From: Mesorhizobium sp. CA8
Lineage (GTDB): Bacteria; Pseudomonadota; Alphaproteobacteria; Rhizobiales; Rhizobiaceae
DNA length: 45,109 bases
Reading direction: 5' to 3'
Assembly: GCF_020164955.1 (NCBI RefSeq)
Contig: NZ_JAIUHG010000040.1
Coordinates: 1 to 45,109 of the forward strand
Shown here: positions 36,464 to 44,730 of the stretch, in pieces
Position numbering within the stretch: the stretch's first letter is position 1
Layout: each line of letters opens with the position of its first letter
Translations under genes and position numbers: made by a program
Notes under the pieces: model-generated
Seen by the model: only the letters and a program-made list of their open reading frames with translations
Databases searched by the model: none
Told to the model about the DNA's origin: nothing

Positions 36464-37674
36464 GCGCGCAACCAGCCGAGACAGCCGAGGCTCCGTTCAG
36501 CCGCAAAACCCTGTTCTGGGGCATTTTCGCCAGCCTGCTGGCGGCGGCCGGATTTTTCCTTCTGTCCACCTACGCGCCGGATTTTCGCCAGCCCCAAGGC
36601 GGCGCCACGCCGCTTTCGAAAGGCGGCACCGGCTATGCCGGGCTTGTCGCATGGCTGAAGCTGACCAACGGACAGGCGCCGCCGATGGAACGTGGCGAGA
36701 AGGACCTTGCCTCCCCACTGGCATCGACTTTCCTGCTCGTCGTCACCATCGCGCCGGGCAGCGACACGGCCGCGCTCGATCGCCTCATCAAGTTGCGCTC
36801 CGGCAAGAACACGCTGTTCGTCCTGCCGAAGTGGCAGACCTTGCCGTTGTTCGGCCATGACGGCTGGGAGGCTAAGGCAGAGCGGCTGCCCAATAGCGTC
36901 GTCAACGATTGGCTCGGCCGCATCGCCAAGGCTAAGCTCGGCGAGGCAAAGAGCACGCTCTCGCAAATCAACGTCGCCGGCCGCATGGTACCCGCGCCGG
37001 ACGAGCTGCAATGGGTGGCGGACGACCATCCGCTGATCGCGGCGGGCGACGGCAGGGCTATCCTGACCGAACTCGACAACGAACCCTTCTACATCCTCAC
37101 CGACCCCGATTTCATCAACAACTTCGCGCTGAAGGACGAACAGACGGCGATCGCCGCCCTCGACCTGATCGCCATGCTGGAGCCCGCCAAGGGCGCCGTC
37201 AGGTTCGACCTGACGCTGCACGGCATCGGCGGTAACTACGATCTCGCCAAGCTCTTGGTCGAACCGCCTTTCCTGGCGCTGACGCTGTCGGTGCTTGTAG
37301 CGGCCGCGCTCGCCTTCCTGCACGGGCTCGGCCGCTTCGGCCCACCGCGCGCGGAGGGACGCGCCATCGCCTTCGGCAAGCGGGCGCTGGTCGACACCAC
37401 GGCGACGCTTTTGAAGCGCGCCGGGCGGCTGCAGGGGCTCGGCGACCGCTATGCAACGTTGATGCGCCAGCGCGCCGCCGCGCTGTTTGGCGCACCGCAC
37501 GGGCTGCAGGGCGAAGCGCTCGACCGCTGGCTCGATTCCCGCGACAAGGGCGAGGCGCACGGCTTCACCGCGCGGTTCAAGGCAGTTAACGATTCCAACA
37601 GTTTGGCCGGAATGCACGAAGCAGCAGAGAAGCTGCATGACTGGACGGCAAGGAGGCTCGGTGAACGTCGATGA
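36460..37674 (+). CDS. DUF4350 domain membrane protein
   Basis: This 404-residue protein has an N-terminal helix (LFWGIFASLLAAAGFFLLST), a large exported DUF4350 region (KGGTGYAGLVAWLKLTNGQA; TFLLVVTIAPGSDTAALDRL; LFVLPKWQTLPLFG), and a second helix near 270-285 (FLALTLSVLVAAALAFLHGL). A C-terminal cytoplasmic tail with basic RRLGERR follows. DUF4350 looks like a GATase-like fold without an obvious active site; its role is unknown. It overlaps the previous gene by four bases and the following MoxR gene by 14. Confidence 0.87.
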   Translation: MSAQPAETAEAPFSRKTLFWGIFASLLAAAGFFLLSTYAPDFRQPQGGATPLSKGGTGYAGLVAWLKLTNGQAPPMERGEKDLASPLASTFLLVVTIAPGSDTAALDRLIKLRSGKNTLFVLPKWQTLPLFGHDGWEAKAERLPNSVVNDWLGRIAKAKLGEAKSTLSQINVAGRMVPAPDELQWVADDHPLIAAGDGRAILTELDNEPFYILTDPDFINNFALKDEQTAIAALDLIAMLEPAKGAVRFDLTLHGIGGNYDLAKLLVEPPFLALTLSVLVAAALAFLHGLGRFGPPRAEGRAIAFGKRALVDTTATLLKRAGRLQGLGDRYATLMRQRAAALFGAPHGLQGEALDRWLDSRDKGEAHGFTARFKAVNDSNSLAGMHEAAEKLHDWTARRLGERR

Positions 37675-38617
37675 AGTGAAGGCCCTGGCGAGCGCGATCA
37701 GGGAAGAAGTCGCGAAAGCGATTACCGGACAGCGCGACACGGTCGACCTGATGCTGGCGGCGCTGTTTGCCGGGGGGCATATCCTGCTCGAAGGCCCGCC
37801 TGGCACCGCCAAGACGATGACGGCGCGCTGCTTCGCCCAGGCGCTCGGCGTCGCCTATGGCCGTATCCAGTTCACGCCCGACCTGATGCCCGGCGATATC
37901 GTCGGCGCCAACATCTATAATTTCCAGACCGGGCAGTTCACGCTAACGCGCGGCCCGATCTTCTGCGACTTGCTTCTCGCCGACGAAATCAACCGCACGC
38001 CGCCAAAGACCCAGGCCGCCCTGCTCGAGGCCATGCAGGAACACGCCGTCACCTTCGACGGCACCACGCATCCGCTGGGTCGGAATTTCATGGTGGTGGC
38101 GACGCAGAACCCGATCGAGCATCAGGGCGTCTATCCGCTGCCCGAAGCGCAGCTCGACCGCTTCCTGTTCAAGCATCGGGTGAGCTATCCGGATCTCAGA
38201 GAAGAGCGCGCCATCATCGTGCATCACGGCGGCGGCTCGGCCTCGCACGATATCGAGCAATACGGCATCGAGGCGCAGACGGACCGCAAGACGCTGGAAG
38301 CTGCTCTCGCCACGGTCGGCGATGTCACGCTGGTCGACGATGTCGTCGGCTATATCGCGGCCCTTGTGCGCGGCACGCGCGAAAGCCCCGACCTCGAGGT
38401 CGGCGCCAGCCCGCGCGCGGGCGCCATGCTGGCGAGAGCCGCGCGCGCCAGGGCGGCGCTCGACGGCCGCAACTACGTCATCCCGGACGACGTCAAGGCT
38501 TTGGCCGTGCCGGCACTGCGCCACCGCGTCGTGCTTTCGCCGGCCGCGCAGATCGACGGGCGGCTGGTTGAACAGATCGTCTCCGACCTCGTCGATTATA
38601 CGGAAGCGCCGCGTTGA
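37661..38617 (+). CDS. MoxR family AAA+ ATPase
   Basis: MoxR ATPases are AAA+ chaperones that work with VWA-containing partners. The 318-residue protein has Walker A GPPGTAKT at 45-52 (ILLEGPPGTAKTMTARCF), Walker B DLLLADEINRTPPKTQAAL and a sensor-type stretch FMVVATQNPIEHQGVYPLPE, followed by a C-terminal lid domain with PRAGAMLARAARARAALDGR. The start is GTG at 37661 with AGGAGG at 37651-37656; earlier in-frame sequence lies inside the DUF4350 gene. DUF58, the usual VWA-like partner, follows with a four-base overlap. Confidence 0.95.
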   Translation: MNVDEVKALASAIREEVAKAITGQRDTVDLMLAALFAGGHILLEGPPGTAKTMTARCFAQALGVAYGRIQFTPDLMPGDIVGANIYNFQTGQFTLTRGPIFCDLLLADEINRTPPKTQAALLEAMQEHAVTFDGTTHPLGRNFMVVATQNPIEHQGVYPLPEAQLDRFLFKHRVSYPDLREERAIIVHHGGGSASHDIEQYGIEAQTDRKTLEAALATVGDVTLVDDVVGYIAALVRGTRESPDLEVGASPRAGAMLARAARARAALDGRNYVIPDDVKALAVPALRHRVVLSPAAQIDGRLVEQIVSDLVDYTEAPR

Positions 38618-39918
38618 TCTATCCGAGCGGGCGAGCCGTCTGGGCAGCGGCGGCGGGGGCAATCCCCGCCTTCCTGATCGCGCTCGCTTTGCCGCATGTC
38701 TGGTATCTCGGCCTGTTGTGGATCTGCGTGCTTCTCGCCTTCCTGGCGGTGGACGCTGCCGCGGGGCGAGGCCGGGCCTCACTCGATGCCACACTGACGG
38801 CGCCGCCGCAGGTGGGTATCGGCGGACGCTTCACGTTGCACATCGCGGCCGGTGTCGGGGCAAAGCTAAGGCGCCTGCAGGCGCGTGTCGGGCACGACCA
38901 GCGGCTGCAGCCGGTCGCGGGCACCGGCGGCGCGCTGCCGGCCAATGGCGGCACGCTCGATCTCGACTTCGAGGCGATCCGCCGCGGCATTGCCAGCTTC
39001 GACCGGCTGTGGCTGCGCTGGCAGGGACCGTTCGGACTGGTGTGGAACCAGGTCATATTGCCGGTCGACCGCAAGGTTGCGGTGCTGCCCAACGTCAACA
39101 GCGCGCGCGATGAGGCGATCACGCTCTTGCAGCGCTCGGCCCTTGCCGACGGCCATGCGCAGAAGCGTGCCGGCCAGGGCCGCGAGTTCGAGTCGCTGAA
39201 GGATTACCAGCCCGGCATGGGCCGGCGCATGATCGACTGGAAGCGCAGCGCCCGCCACGGCAAGCTACTGGCGCGCGAGTTCCGGATCGAAGAGAACAAC
39301 AACATCGTTCTGGCCATCGATAGCGGCCGGCTGATGTGCGAGCCGGTCGACGGCGTGCCGAAGGTCGACCGCGCGGTGACGGCGGCGCTTCTGTCGGCCT
39401 TCATCGCGCTAAAAGGCGGCGATCTCGTCAGCCTGTTTTCCTTCGATGCCAGGCCGCGCGTCTCCAGCGGCGCGGTGCGCGGCTCGCCGAGCTTCACCAT
39501 GATCCAGAAGCGCGCCGCCGAGATCGACTATTCGACCGAGGAGACCAACTTCACGCTGGCGCTGACCACGCTGTCGGCGAAGCTCGACCGGCGATCGCTG
39601 GTCATCGTCTTCACCGATTTCGTCGATCCGATCAGCGCCGAACTGATGCTGCGCACCGTAGGCCGGCTGACCGAACGGCATCTCGTGCTGTTCATGCTGA
39701 TGAAGGATGTGGAACTCGAAACGCTGGCCGACATGGCGCCGGCTGCGCCCGAGGATGTCGCCCGCTCGGTCACCGCCGGCGACCTCCTGCGGCAGCGGCA
39801 AGTGGTGATCGGCAGGCTCAGGCTGCTTGGCGCGCATGTCATCGAGGCCGACCACCAGCGGCTCGGTCCGGCGCTGGTCGAGCGCTATATCCAGCTCAAG
39901 GAGGAGAACCTTCTATGA
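38614..39918 (+). CDS. DUF58 domain protein (VWA-like partner of MoxR)
   Basis: The 434-residue protein has two N-terminal helices (AVWAAAAGAIPAFLIALALP; LGLLWICVLLAFLAVDAAAG), a beta-rich exported segment, and then the DUF58 signature SLKDYQPGMGRRMIDWKRSA (about 195-214) and a VWA-type domain with NNIVLAIDSGRLM and SLVIVFTDFVDPISAE. The MIDAS-like DxSxR is present in modified form (AIDSGR). TTG at 38614 overlaps the MoxR stop (TTGA). In characterised cases MoxR and VWA proteins cooperate in metal insertion or envelope maturation; which applies here cannot be seen. Confidence 0.92.
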   Translation: MIYPSGRAVWAAAAGAIPAFLIALALPHVWYLGLLWICVLLAFLAVDAAAGRGRASLDATLTAPPQVGIGGRFTLHIAAGVGAKLRRLQARVGHDQRLQPVAGTGGALPANGGTLDLDFEAIRRGIASFDRLWLRWQGPFGLVWNQVILPVDRKVAVLPNVNSARDEAITLLQRSALADGHAQKRAGQGREFESLKDYQPGMGRRMIDWKRSARHGKLLAREFRIEENNNIVLAIDSGRLMCEPVDGVPKVDRAVTAALLSAFIALKGGDLVSLFSFDARPRVSSGAVRGSPSFTMIQKRAAEIDYSTEETNFTLALTTLSAKLDRRSLVIVFTDFVDPISAELMLRTVGRLTERHLVLFMLMKDVELETLADMAPAAPEDVARSVTAGDLLRQRQVVIGRLRLLGAHVIEADHQRLGPALVERYIQLKEENLL

Positions 39919-40931
39919 CGCTGTCCGCCGGCACCGACGCGGTTCGCCAGTCACTGGCAAGCTTCCGCCAGGAGCGGGAAGCCGACTGGAAAGCCTTCGA
40001 GGCGCTGCTCGCGCGCGTCGAGAGGCGCGCGCCGCGCGCGCTGTCGGAAGACGAGCTGCTGTCGCTGCCGCTGCTCTACCGCTCGGCGCTGTCGTCGCTT
40101 TCGGTGGCGCGCGCGACCTCGCTGGACAGCGCGTTGATCGCCTATCTCGAGGCGCTGTGCCTGCGCGGCTATTTTTATCTCTATGGCGCGCGGCGATCTT
40201 TGAGGGCGCGCATCGGCGACTTCTTCCTGCAGGACTGGCCGGCGGCGATCCGCGACCTTTGGCGCGAGGTGTGGACATCGGTCGGGTTGACGGTGATCGG
40301 CGCGATCGCCGGCTATTGGCTGGTCGCCGCAGACAAGCGCTGGTACGACGCCATCATCGCGCCGAGCCTGGCGGGCGGGCGCAACCCGGATTCGTCGGCC
40401 GAGGCGCTGCGCAGCGTGCTTTACGGCGGCGGCGACCATTTCCTGTCGGGGTTCGCCGCCTATCTCTTCACGCACAACACACAAGTCTCGATGCTGGCCT
40501 TCGCGCTGGGCTTCGCCTTCGCCGTGCCGAGCGTGCTGATCATCCTGATGAATGGCTGCATGCTCGGCGCCATTTTCCAGATCTATGCCGCCAAGGGCCT
40601 AGGCTTCGAGCTCGGCGGCTGGCTTTCGATCCATGGCACGACGGAGCTGTTCGCCATCGCCATCGCGGGAGCTGCCGGCATGCGCATCGGCACCAGCATC
40701 GCCTTTCCCGGCGAGCTGACCCGCATGGCTGCCGCAGCACGAGCCGGACGCGTCGCGGCGACCGCAATGATTGGCGTCACGGTGATGCTGCTTTTCGCCG
40801 GACTGTTGGAAGGCATCGGCCGGCAGACGATCACCAGCGACCTCGCCCGCTATTCGATCGGCGGCGGCATGCTGGCCTTGTGGATCTGCTATTTCTACCT
40901 GTTCCGGATGGTGGGGCATGGCGACCGTTAG
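39915..40931 (+). CDS. SpoIIM-like (DUF95) stage II sporulation protein M family membrane protein
   Basis: This 338-residue protein has a soluble N-terminal third (SFRQEREADWKAFEALLARV; LPLLYRSALSSLSVARATSL) and about five to six transmembrane helices with GFAAYLFTHNTQVSMLAFAL and the LLIILMNGCMLGAIF-type region. The segment WLSIHGTTELFAIAIAGAAG is the family H-G-x-x-E-L motif. In endospore formers SpoIIM helps engulfment; in non-sporulating bacteria it sits in MoxR-DUF58-RDD operons with unknown purpose. The ATG overlaps the DUF58 stop (ATGA) and its 3' end overlaps the RDD gene by 14 bases. Confidence 0.9.
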   Translation: MTLSAGTDAVRQSLASFRQEREADWKAFEALLARVERRAPRALSEDELLSLPLLYRSALSSLSVARATSLDSALIAYLEALCLRGYFYLYGARRSLRARIGDFFLQDWPAAIRDLWREVWTSVGLTVIGAIAGYWLVAADKRWYDAIIAPSLAGGRNPDSSAEALRSVLYGGGDHFLSGFAAYLFTHNTQVSMLAFALGFAFAVPSVLIILMNGCMLGAIFQIYAAKGLGFELGGWLSIHGTTELFAIAIAGAAGMRIGTSIAFPGELTRMAAAARAGRVAATAMIGVTVMLLFAGLLEGIGRQTITSDLARYSIGGGMLALWICYFYLFRMVGHGDR

Positions 40932-41796
40932 GACAGCGAAGGTCAAGAACCCGGTAGTGCTGATCCGCCCGCTGGTCACGCCGGAAGGCGTCGACCTCAG
41001 GGTCAAGCTGGCCGACGCCGGCACCCGGGCTTCGGGCTTCCTGCTCGACGTGGTGATCATCATCGTCGCGGCGGTCGTGGTAAGCCTCGTCGCGCTGTTC
41101 GGCCTTGCTGGGCTTGGCATCCAGGATGCGCAGCCGCTGTTCATCGTCTGGATCATCTTCATCTTCTTCCTGCGCAACGTCTATTTCATCGCTTTCGAAG
41201 CAGGACGGCGGGCAGCCACACCGGGCAAGCGCATGGTTGGCGTCAGGGTCGCGTCGCGCAGCGGCGCCGGCCTTACGCTCGACCAGGTCATCGCGCGCAA
41301 TCTGATGCGCGAGATCGAAGTTTTTCTGCCGCTGTCGATCCTCGCCGCGCGCGCCAGCGCCGATGTCGCCGACACGCTGACGACCGTCTTCGGCCTGGTC
41401 TGGGCGTTGCTGTTCTCGCTGTTTCCGCTGTTCAACCGCGACCGGCTCAGGATCGGCGATCTGCTTGCGGGCACTTGGGTGGTCGAGGCGCCGAAAGTGG
41501 CGCTGCTCGAGGACCTGTCGCTGCGCAAGGACTTGGTCGCGGACCGCTTCCAGTTCAGCCCCGCGCAGCTCGACGCCTATGGCATCGCCGAATTGCAGAA
41601 GCTCGAGGAAGTGCTGCGCCGCGACGATCATTCCGCGCTGAAGGCGGTGGCGGAGACCATCGCCCGCAAGATCGGCGCCCGGGTCGAGCCGATCGATTCA
41701 AAGGCTTTCCTCACCGCCTATTACGGCGAGCTCCGGGCGCATCTGGAGCGCAAGCTGCTGCTTGGGAATAGGAAGGCGGATAAGTACGCGCGGTAG
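40918..41796 (+). CDS. RDD family membrane protein
   Basis: This is the last gene of the MoxR operon, 292 residues. The RDD domain starts DAGTRASGFLLDVVIIIVAA at about 31-50, with the Arg and Asp positions of the family, and contains GRRAATPGKRMVGVRVASRS and LFNRDRLRIGDLLAGTWVVE at about 160-185. Three to four helices are followed by a cytoplasmic C-terminal part of about 110 residues (FSPAQLDAYGIAELQKLEEV) ending in KADKYAR. Some RDD proteins act as Na+(Li+)/H+ antiporters, but this one is defined only by operon context. Confidence 0.92.
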   Translation: MATVRTAKVKNPVVLIRPLVTPEGVDLRVKLADAGTRASGFLLDVVIIIVAAVVVSLVALFGLAGLGIQDAQPLFIVWIIFIFFLRNVYFIAFEAGRRAATPGKRMVGVRVASRSGAGLTLDQVIARNLMREIEVFLPLSILAARASADVADTLTTVFGLVWALLFSLFPLFNRDRLRIGDLLAGTWVVEAPKVALLEDLSLRKDLVADRFQFSPAQLDAYGIAELQKLEEVLRRDDHSALKAVAETIARKIGARVEPIDSKAFLTAYYGELRAHLERKLLLGNRKADKYAR

Positions 41797-41830
41797 GCCC
41801 GTGGCGATAGCTGAGAAAACGTCGGCGCTG

Positions 41831-41995
41831 CCCCTCATCGCCCTGCCGGGCATTTCTCCCCGTACAGTGACGGGGAGAAAGACGCTGTCGAGGGCGATTC
41901 ACCAATCTCAAACGCTGCAGGGGCGATGAGATCGCGGCCATCCCCCTTCTCCCGTCACTATACGGGGAGAAGGTGCCGACAGGCGGATGAGGGGC
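41831..41995. repeat. second pair of family A palindromic repeats
   Basis: A reverse copy (about 41831-41880, containing CATTTCTCCCCGTACAGTGA) and a forward copy (about 41944-41995, containing CCGTCACTATACGGGGAGAA and GGCGGATGAGGGGC) repeat the unit of 3975-4182. They occupy the 224-base space between the convergent RDD and lyxose isomerase genes. Confidence 0.85.
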
Positions 41996-42020
41996 GGCGC
42001 CAGCCTACGAAATGACATTC

Positions 42021-42707
42021 CTACCCCACCCACTTCTCGTAATCCGACACCAGCAGGTGCAGCGGCGCCACATCCTCGTCGATGTTGGAGAAGCGGCCGA
42101 TCGGGTCGCGGAAGACGTTGTCGGTGAGGTCGTCATTGACGGTCGAGACCTCGCCGATCAGCACGTCCTTGCCCTCGGCCCAGAAGGCGTGCCAGACGCC
42201 GGGCAGCAGCGTCACGCTCTGGCCCGGATCGAGCTTCAGCAGCCCGCCCGCCGGCAATCTGGTGATGGTGCCGTCGACCGGCACCGAGACCTCGGCTTTC
42301 GGGTCGATGCCGCCGTCGCGGTCGTGCATGAACAGTTCCAGCACCAGCTTGCCGCCGCCGCGGTTGATGATGTCCTCGGCCTTGATGTTGTGGCGGTGCA
42401 TCGGCGAGAGTTGGTCCTTGCGCGAGATCATGATCTTCTCGGCATAGAGCATGCCCATGCCGAGCTTCATGTCCTCGTAACGGCCGTTGCGCACGGTGAA
42501 CAGGAACAGGCCCAGTTCGTCGAACTTCTCTTGGCCGTAGTCGGTGATGTCCCAGCCGAGACGCGAGGTGAAGATCGCCGCGGAATCGGCCTTGTGCGCC
42601 TTCATCTCTTCCGGCGACCAATAGGCGAAGGGCGGCATGATATAGCCGAAGGAGCGGATGAAGGCGTCGGCTTCGCGGATGATGTCGTTGATCTTGGAGC
42701 GCTTCAT
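42021..42707 (-). CDS. D-lyxose/D-mannose ketol-isomerase family protein
   Basis: This cupin-fold sugar isomerase has 228 residues from the ATG at 42707 (MKRSKINDIIREADAFIRSF), with GGAAGAGA before it. The metal-binding residues are recognisable: His104 and His106 (SPMHRHNIKAED), Glu111, and His173 (LPGVWHAFWAEG). Family members (DUF1498, now D-lyxose isomerase) interconvert D-lyxose/D-xylulose and D-mannose/D-fructose using Mn2+. Rhizobial copies often sit near sugar transport genes, but here the neighbour is a divergent D-threonine-aldolase-like gene. The physiological sugar is uncertain. Confidence 0.9.
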   Translation of the reverse strand: MKRSKINDIIREADAFIRSFGYIMPPFAYWSPEEMKAHKADSAAIFTSRLGWDITDYGQEKFDELGLFLFTVRNGRYEDMKLGMGMLYAEKIMISRKDQLSPMHRHNIKAEDIINRGGGKLVLELFMHDRDGGIDPKAEVSVPVDGTITRLPAGGLLKLDPGQSVTLLPGVWHAFWAEGKDVLIGEVSTVNDDLTDNVFRDPIGRFSNIDEDVAPLHLLVSDYEKWVG

Positions 42708-42909
42708 GGGTTCTCTTCCTTCCGGCCGCCTGCTGAAATCTGTCCTTCCGAATAGCCCAATGCCGGTCCTCTGTCGACGCAAACCGACGGGTCTGGCCCC
42801 GTGACATGGGCCGCGTTCGGGGCCATAAACCCAGCTGATTTATTTTAACGCAATGTCTTTGTCCCACAGCGGATCGCCGCTCGGAAGACATGCTCGGACG
42901 GGTGATCTC

Positions 42910-43968
42910 ATGGCAAGCATAGACGACCTCGACACACCGGCGATCCTCATCGATGCAGCCCGCGCCGAGGCGAACATCAAGAAAGCGCAGACCCATGCGG
43001 ACGCTCACGGTCTGAAGCTCCGCCCGCATATCAAGACGCACAAGCTGCCTTACTGGGCGAAGAAGCAGGTGGCGGCGGGCGCCGTCGGCATTACCTGCCA
43101 GAAGATCGGCGAGGCCGAGGTGATGGCCGATGCCGGGTTGACCGACATTTTTCTCCCTTACAACATCCTTGGTCGCGCCAAGCTGGAGCGGCTGAAGGCG
43201 CTGCATGTGCGCGTCACGCTATCGGTGACAGCGGACAGCCGTGACACTTTGGAGGGCCTTGCCGCCACCTTCACCGACGCCGGCCATCCGCTGCAGGTGT
43301 TGGTCGAGTGCGACACCGGCATGGGCCGCTGCGGCGTGCAGAGCGCCGACGAAGCGCTGACGCTGGGGAAAGTGATCGACCAGGCCAACGGCCTCGCCTT
43401 CGGCGGGTTGATGACCTATCCGGCGGCCGGGCGCGCCGCCGAGGCTGACGCCTGGCTGAAGACCGTGCGCGGCGCGCTTGCCGCGGCGGGGCTCGAATGC
43501 GAACGCATCTCCAGTGGCGGCACGCCGGACATGTGGCGCTCCGGCGAGGACAGCGTCGTCACCGAATACCGGCCCGGCACCTACATCTATCTCGACCGCT
43601 ACCAGGTCGCCAAAGGCGTCGGCACGCTGGATGACTGCGCGCTGACCGTGCTGGCAACCGTGGTCAGTCATCCTACGCCAATCCGCGCCATCCTCGACAG
43701 CGGCAGCAAGGCGCTGTCCTCCGATACGCTCGGCCTGCCGGAATTCGGCGAGCTGCTCGGCGTGCCGGGCGCCCGCGTCACCGGCTTGAGCGAAGAGCAC
43801 GGCACCGTCACGCTCTCCGACGGCGCCAAGCTGCGCATCGGCGACCGCGTGCGCGTCGTTCCCGATCATTGCTGCGTGGTGACGAATTTGTTCGACCAGG
43901 TGCATCTGGTCGACGGTGACAAGGTGCTGGAAACGCTGCCGGTGGCGGCGCGCGGACGAATGGGGTGA
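42910..43968 (+). CDS. D-threonine aldolase / D-serine dehydratase-like PLP enzyme
   Basis: This fold-type III PLP enzyme (alanine racemase-like barrel) has 352 residues from the ATG at 42910 (MASIDDLDTPAILIDAARAE). The PLP lysine is Lys42 in LRPHIKTHKLPYWA. Other family segments are GVQSADEAL in the barrel, RISSGGTPDMWRSGE for phosphate binding, and ILDSGSKALSSDTLG. The C-terminal metal site reads VVPDHCCVVTN with His320 and Cys322 in the His-x-Cys arrangement. Members cleave D-beta-hydroxy amino acids to glycine and aldehyde or deaminate D-serine; I cannot choose between them. ATG at 42853 is an upstream alternative without family similarity. It converges with ccmC. Confidence 0.9.
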   Translation: MASIDDLDTPAILIDAARAEANIKKAQTHADAHGLKLRPHIKTHKLPYWAKKQVAAGAVGITCQKIGEAEVMADAGLTDIFLPYNILGRAKLERLKALHVRVTLSVTADSRDTLEGLAATFTDAGHPLQVLVECDTGMGRCGVQSADEALTLGKVIDQANGLAFGGLMTYPAAGRAAEADAWLKTVRGALAAAGLECERISSGGTPDMWRSGEDSVVTEYRPGTYIYLDRYQVAKGVGTLDDCALTVLATVVSHPTPIRAILDSGSKALSSDTLGLPEFGELLGVPGARVTGLSEEHGTVTLSDGAKLRIGDRVRVVPDHCCVVTNLFDQVHLVDGDKVLETLPVAARGRMG

Positions 43969-43971
43969 GCC

Positions 43972-44730
43972 CTACTGTCGCTCGGCCTGCCTCGCGGCAA
44001 CTCTGCGCATAGCGGTCACGCGCCGCCTGAAAATCTCCGTGCGCATGGCCATCAGGTGCAGGGCGAAGAACAGCACCGTGAAGCCGAGCGCCATTACGGC
44101 CAATGGCCACAGCATCGAAGGGTCGATGGTCGGGCCGCCGAGGCGGAAGACCGAGGCCGGCTGGTGCAACGTGTTCCACCAGTCGACCGAGAATTTGATG
44201 ATCGGGATGTTGATGAAGCCGACCAGCGTGATGATGGCGGCGGCCCAGGCGGCGCGGCCGGCATCGTCCAGCGCACGCGTCAGCGCGATGATGCCGAGAT
44301 ACATCAGGAAGAGCACGAAGACCGAGGTCAGCCGCGCGTCCCACACCCACCAGGTGCCCCACATCGGCTTGCCCCAGATCGAACCGGTGATCAGCGCCAG
44401 CGCGGTGAAGGTGGCGCCGATCGGGGCCGCCGCTTTCAGGGCGACGTCGGCCAGCGGATGACGCCAGACCAGCGTGCCCAGCGCCGAGATCGCCATGATC
44501 GTGTAGCACATCATGGCGAGCCAGGCGAAAGGCACGTGGATATACATGATGCGCACCGTGATGCCCTGCTGGAAATCCTCCGGCGCGGTGAAGCTCATAT
44601 AGAGGCCAACGCCAAGCAGGATCGCTGCGACTGCGGCGAGCCACGGAATGACCTTATCGGCCAGCCCGACGAAGCGCGTCGGGTTGGCGAGATCGGTCCA
44701 GCCGGCAAGGCGTGAGGTGGTGTCACTCAT
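43972..44730 (-). CDS. ccmC: heme exporter / cytochrome c biogenesis protein CcmC
   Basis: CcmC is an inner-membrane component of system I cytochrome c maturation that loads heme onto CcmE in the periplasm. The 252-residue protein has six helices, flanking histidines (IMYIHVPFAW; WWNTLHQPASVFR) and the tryptophan-rich periplasmic motif WGTWWVWDARLTS at about 124-136. The start MSDTTSRLAGW lies at 44730. The usual ccmAB-ccmC-ccmD-ccmG order is not intact here: downstream (left) comes an opposite-strand PLP enzyme gene at once. Upstream, at least 379 bases of repeat-filled DNA separate it from anything else. Confidence 0.95.
   Translation of the reverse strand: MSDTTSRLAGWTDLANPTRFVGLADKVIPWLAAVAAILLGVGLYMSFTAPEDFQQGITVRIMYIHVPFAWLAMMCYTIMAISALGTLVWRHPLADVALKAAAPIGATFTALALITGSIWGKPMWGTWWVWDARLTSVFVLFLMYLGIIALTRALDDAGRAAWAAAIITLVGFINIPIIKFSVDWWNTLHQPASVFRLGGPTIDPSMLWPLAVMALGFTVLFFALHLMAMRTEIFRRRVTAMRRVAARQAERQ

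Noticed and set aside
36427..37812. 461-residue minus-strand frame opposite the DUF4350 gene
   Set aside because: It is an antisense shadow within a tight plus-strand operon.
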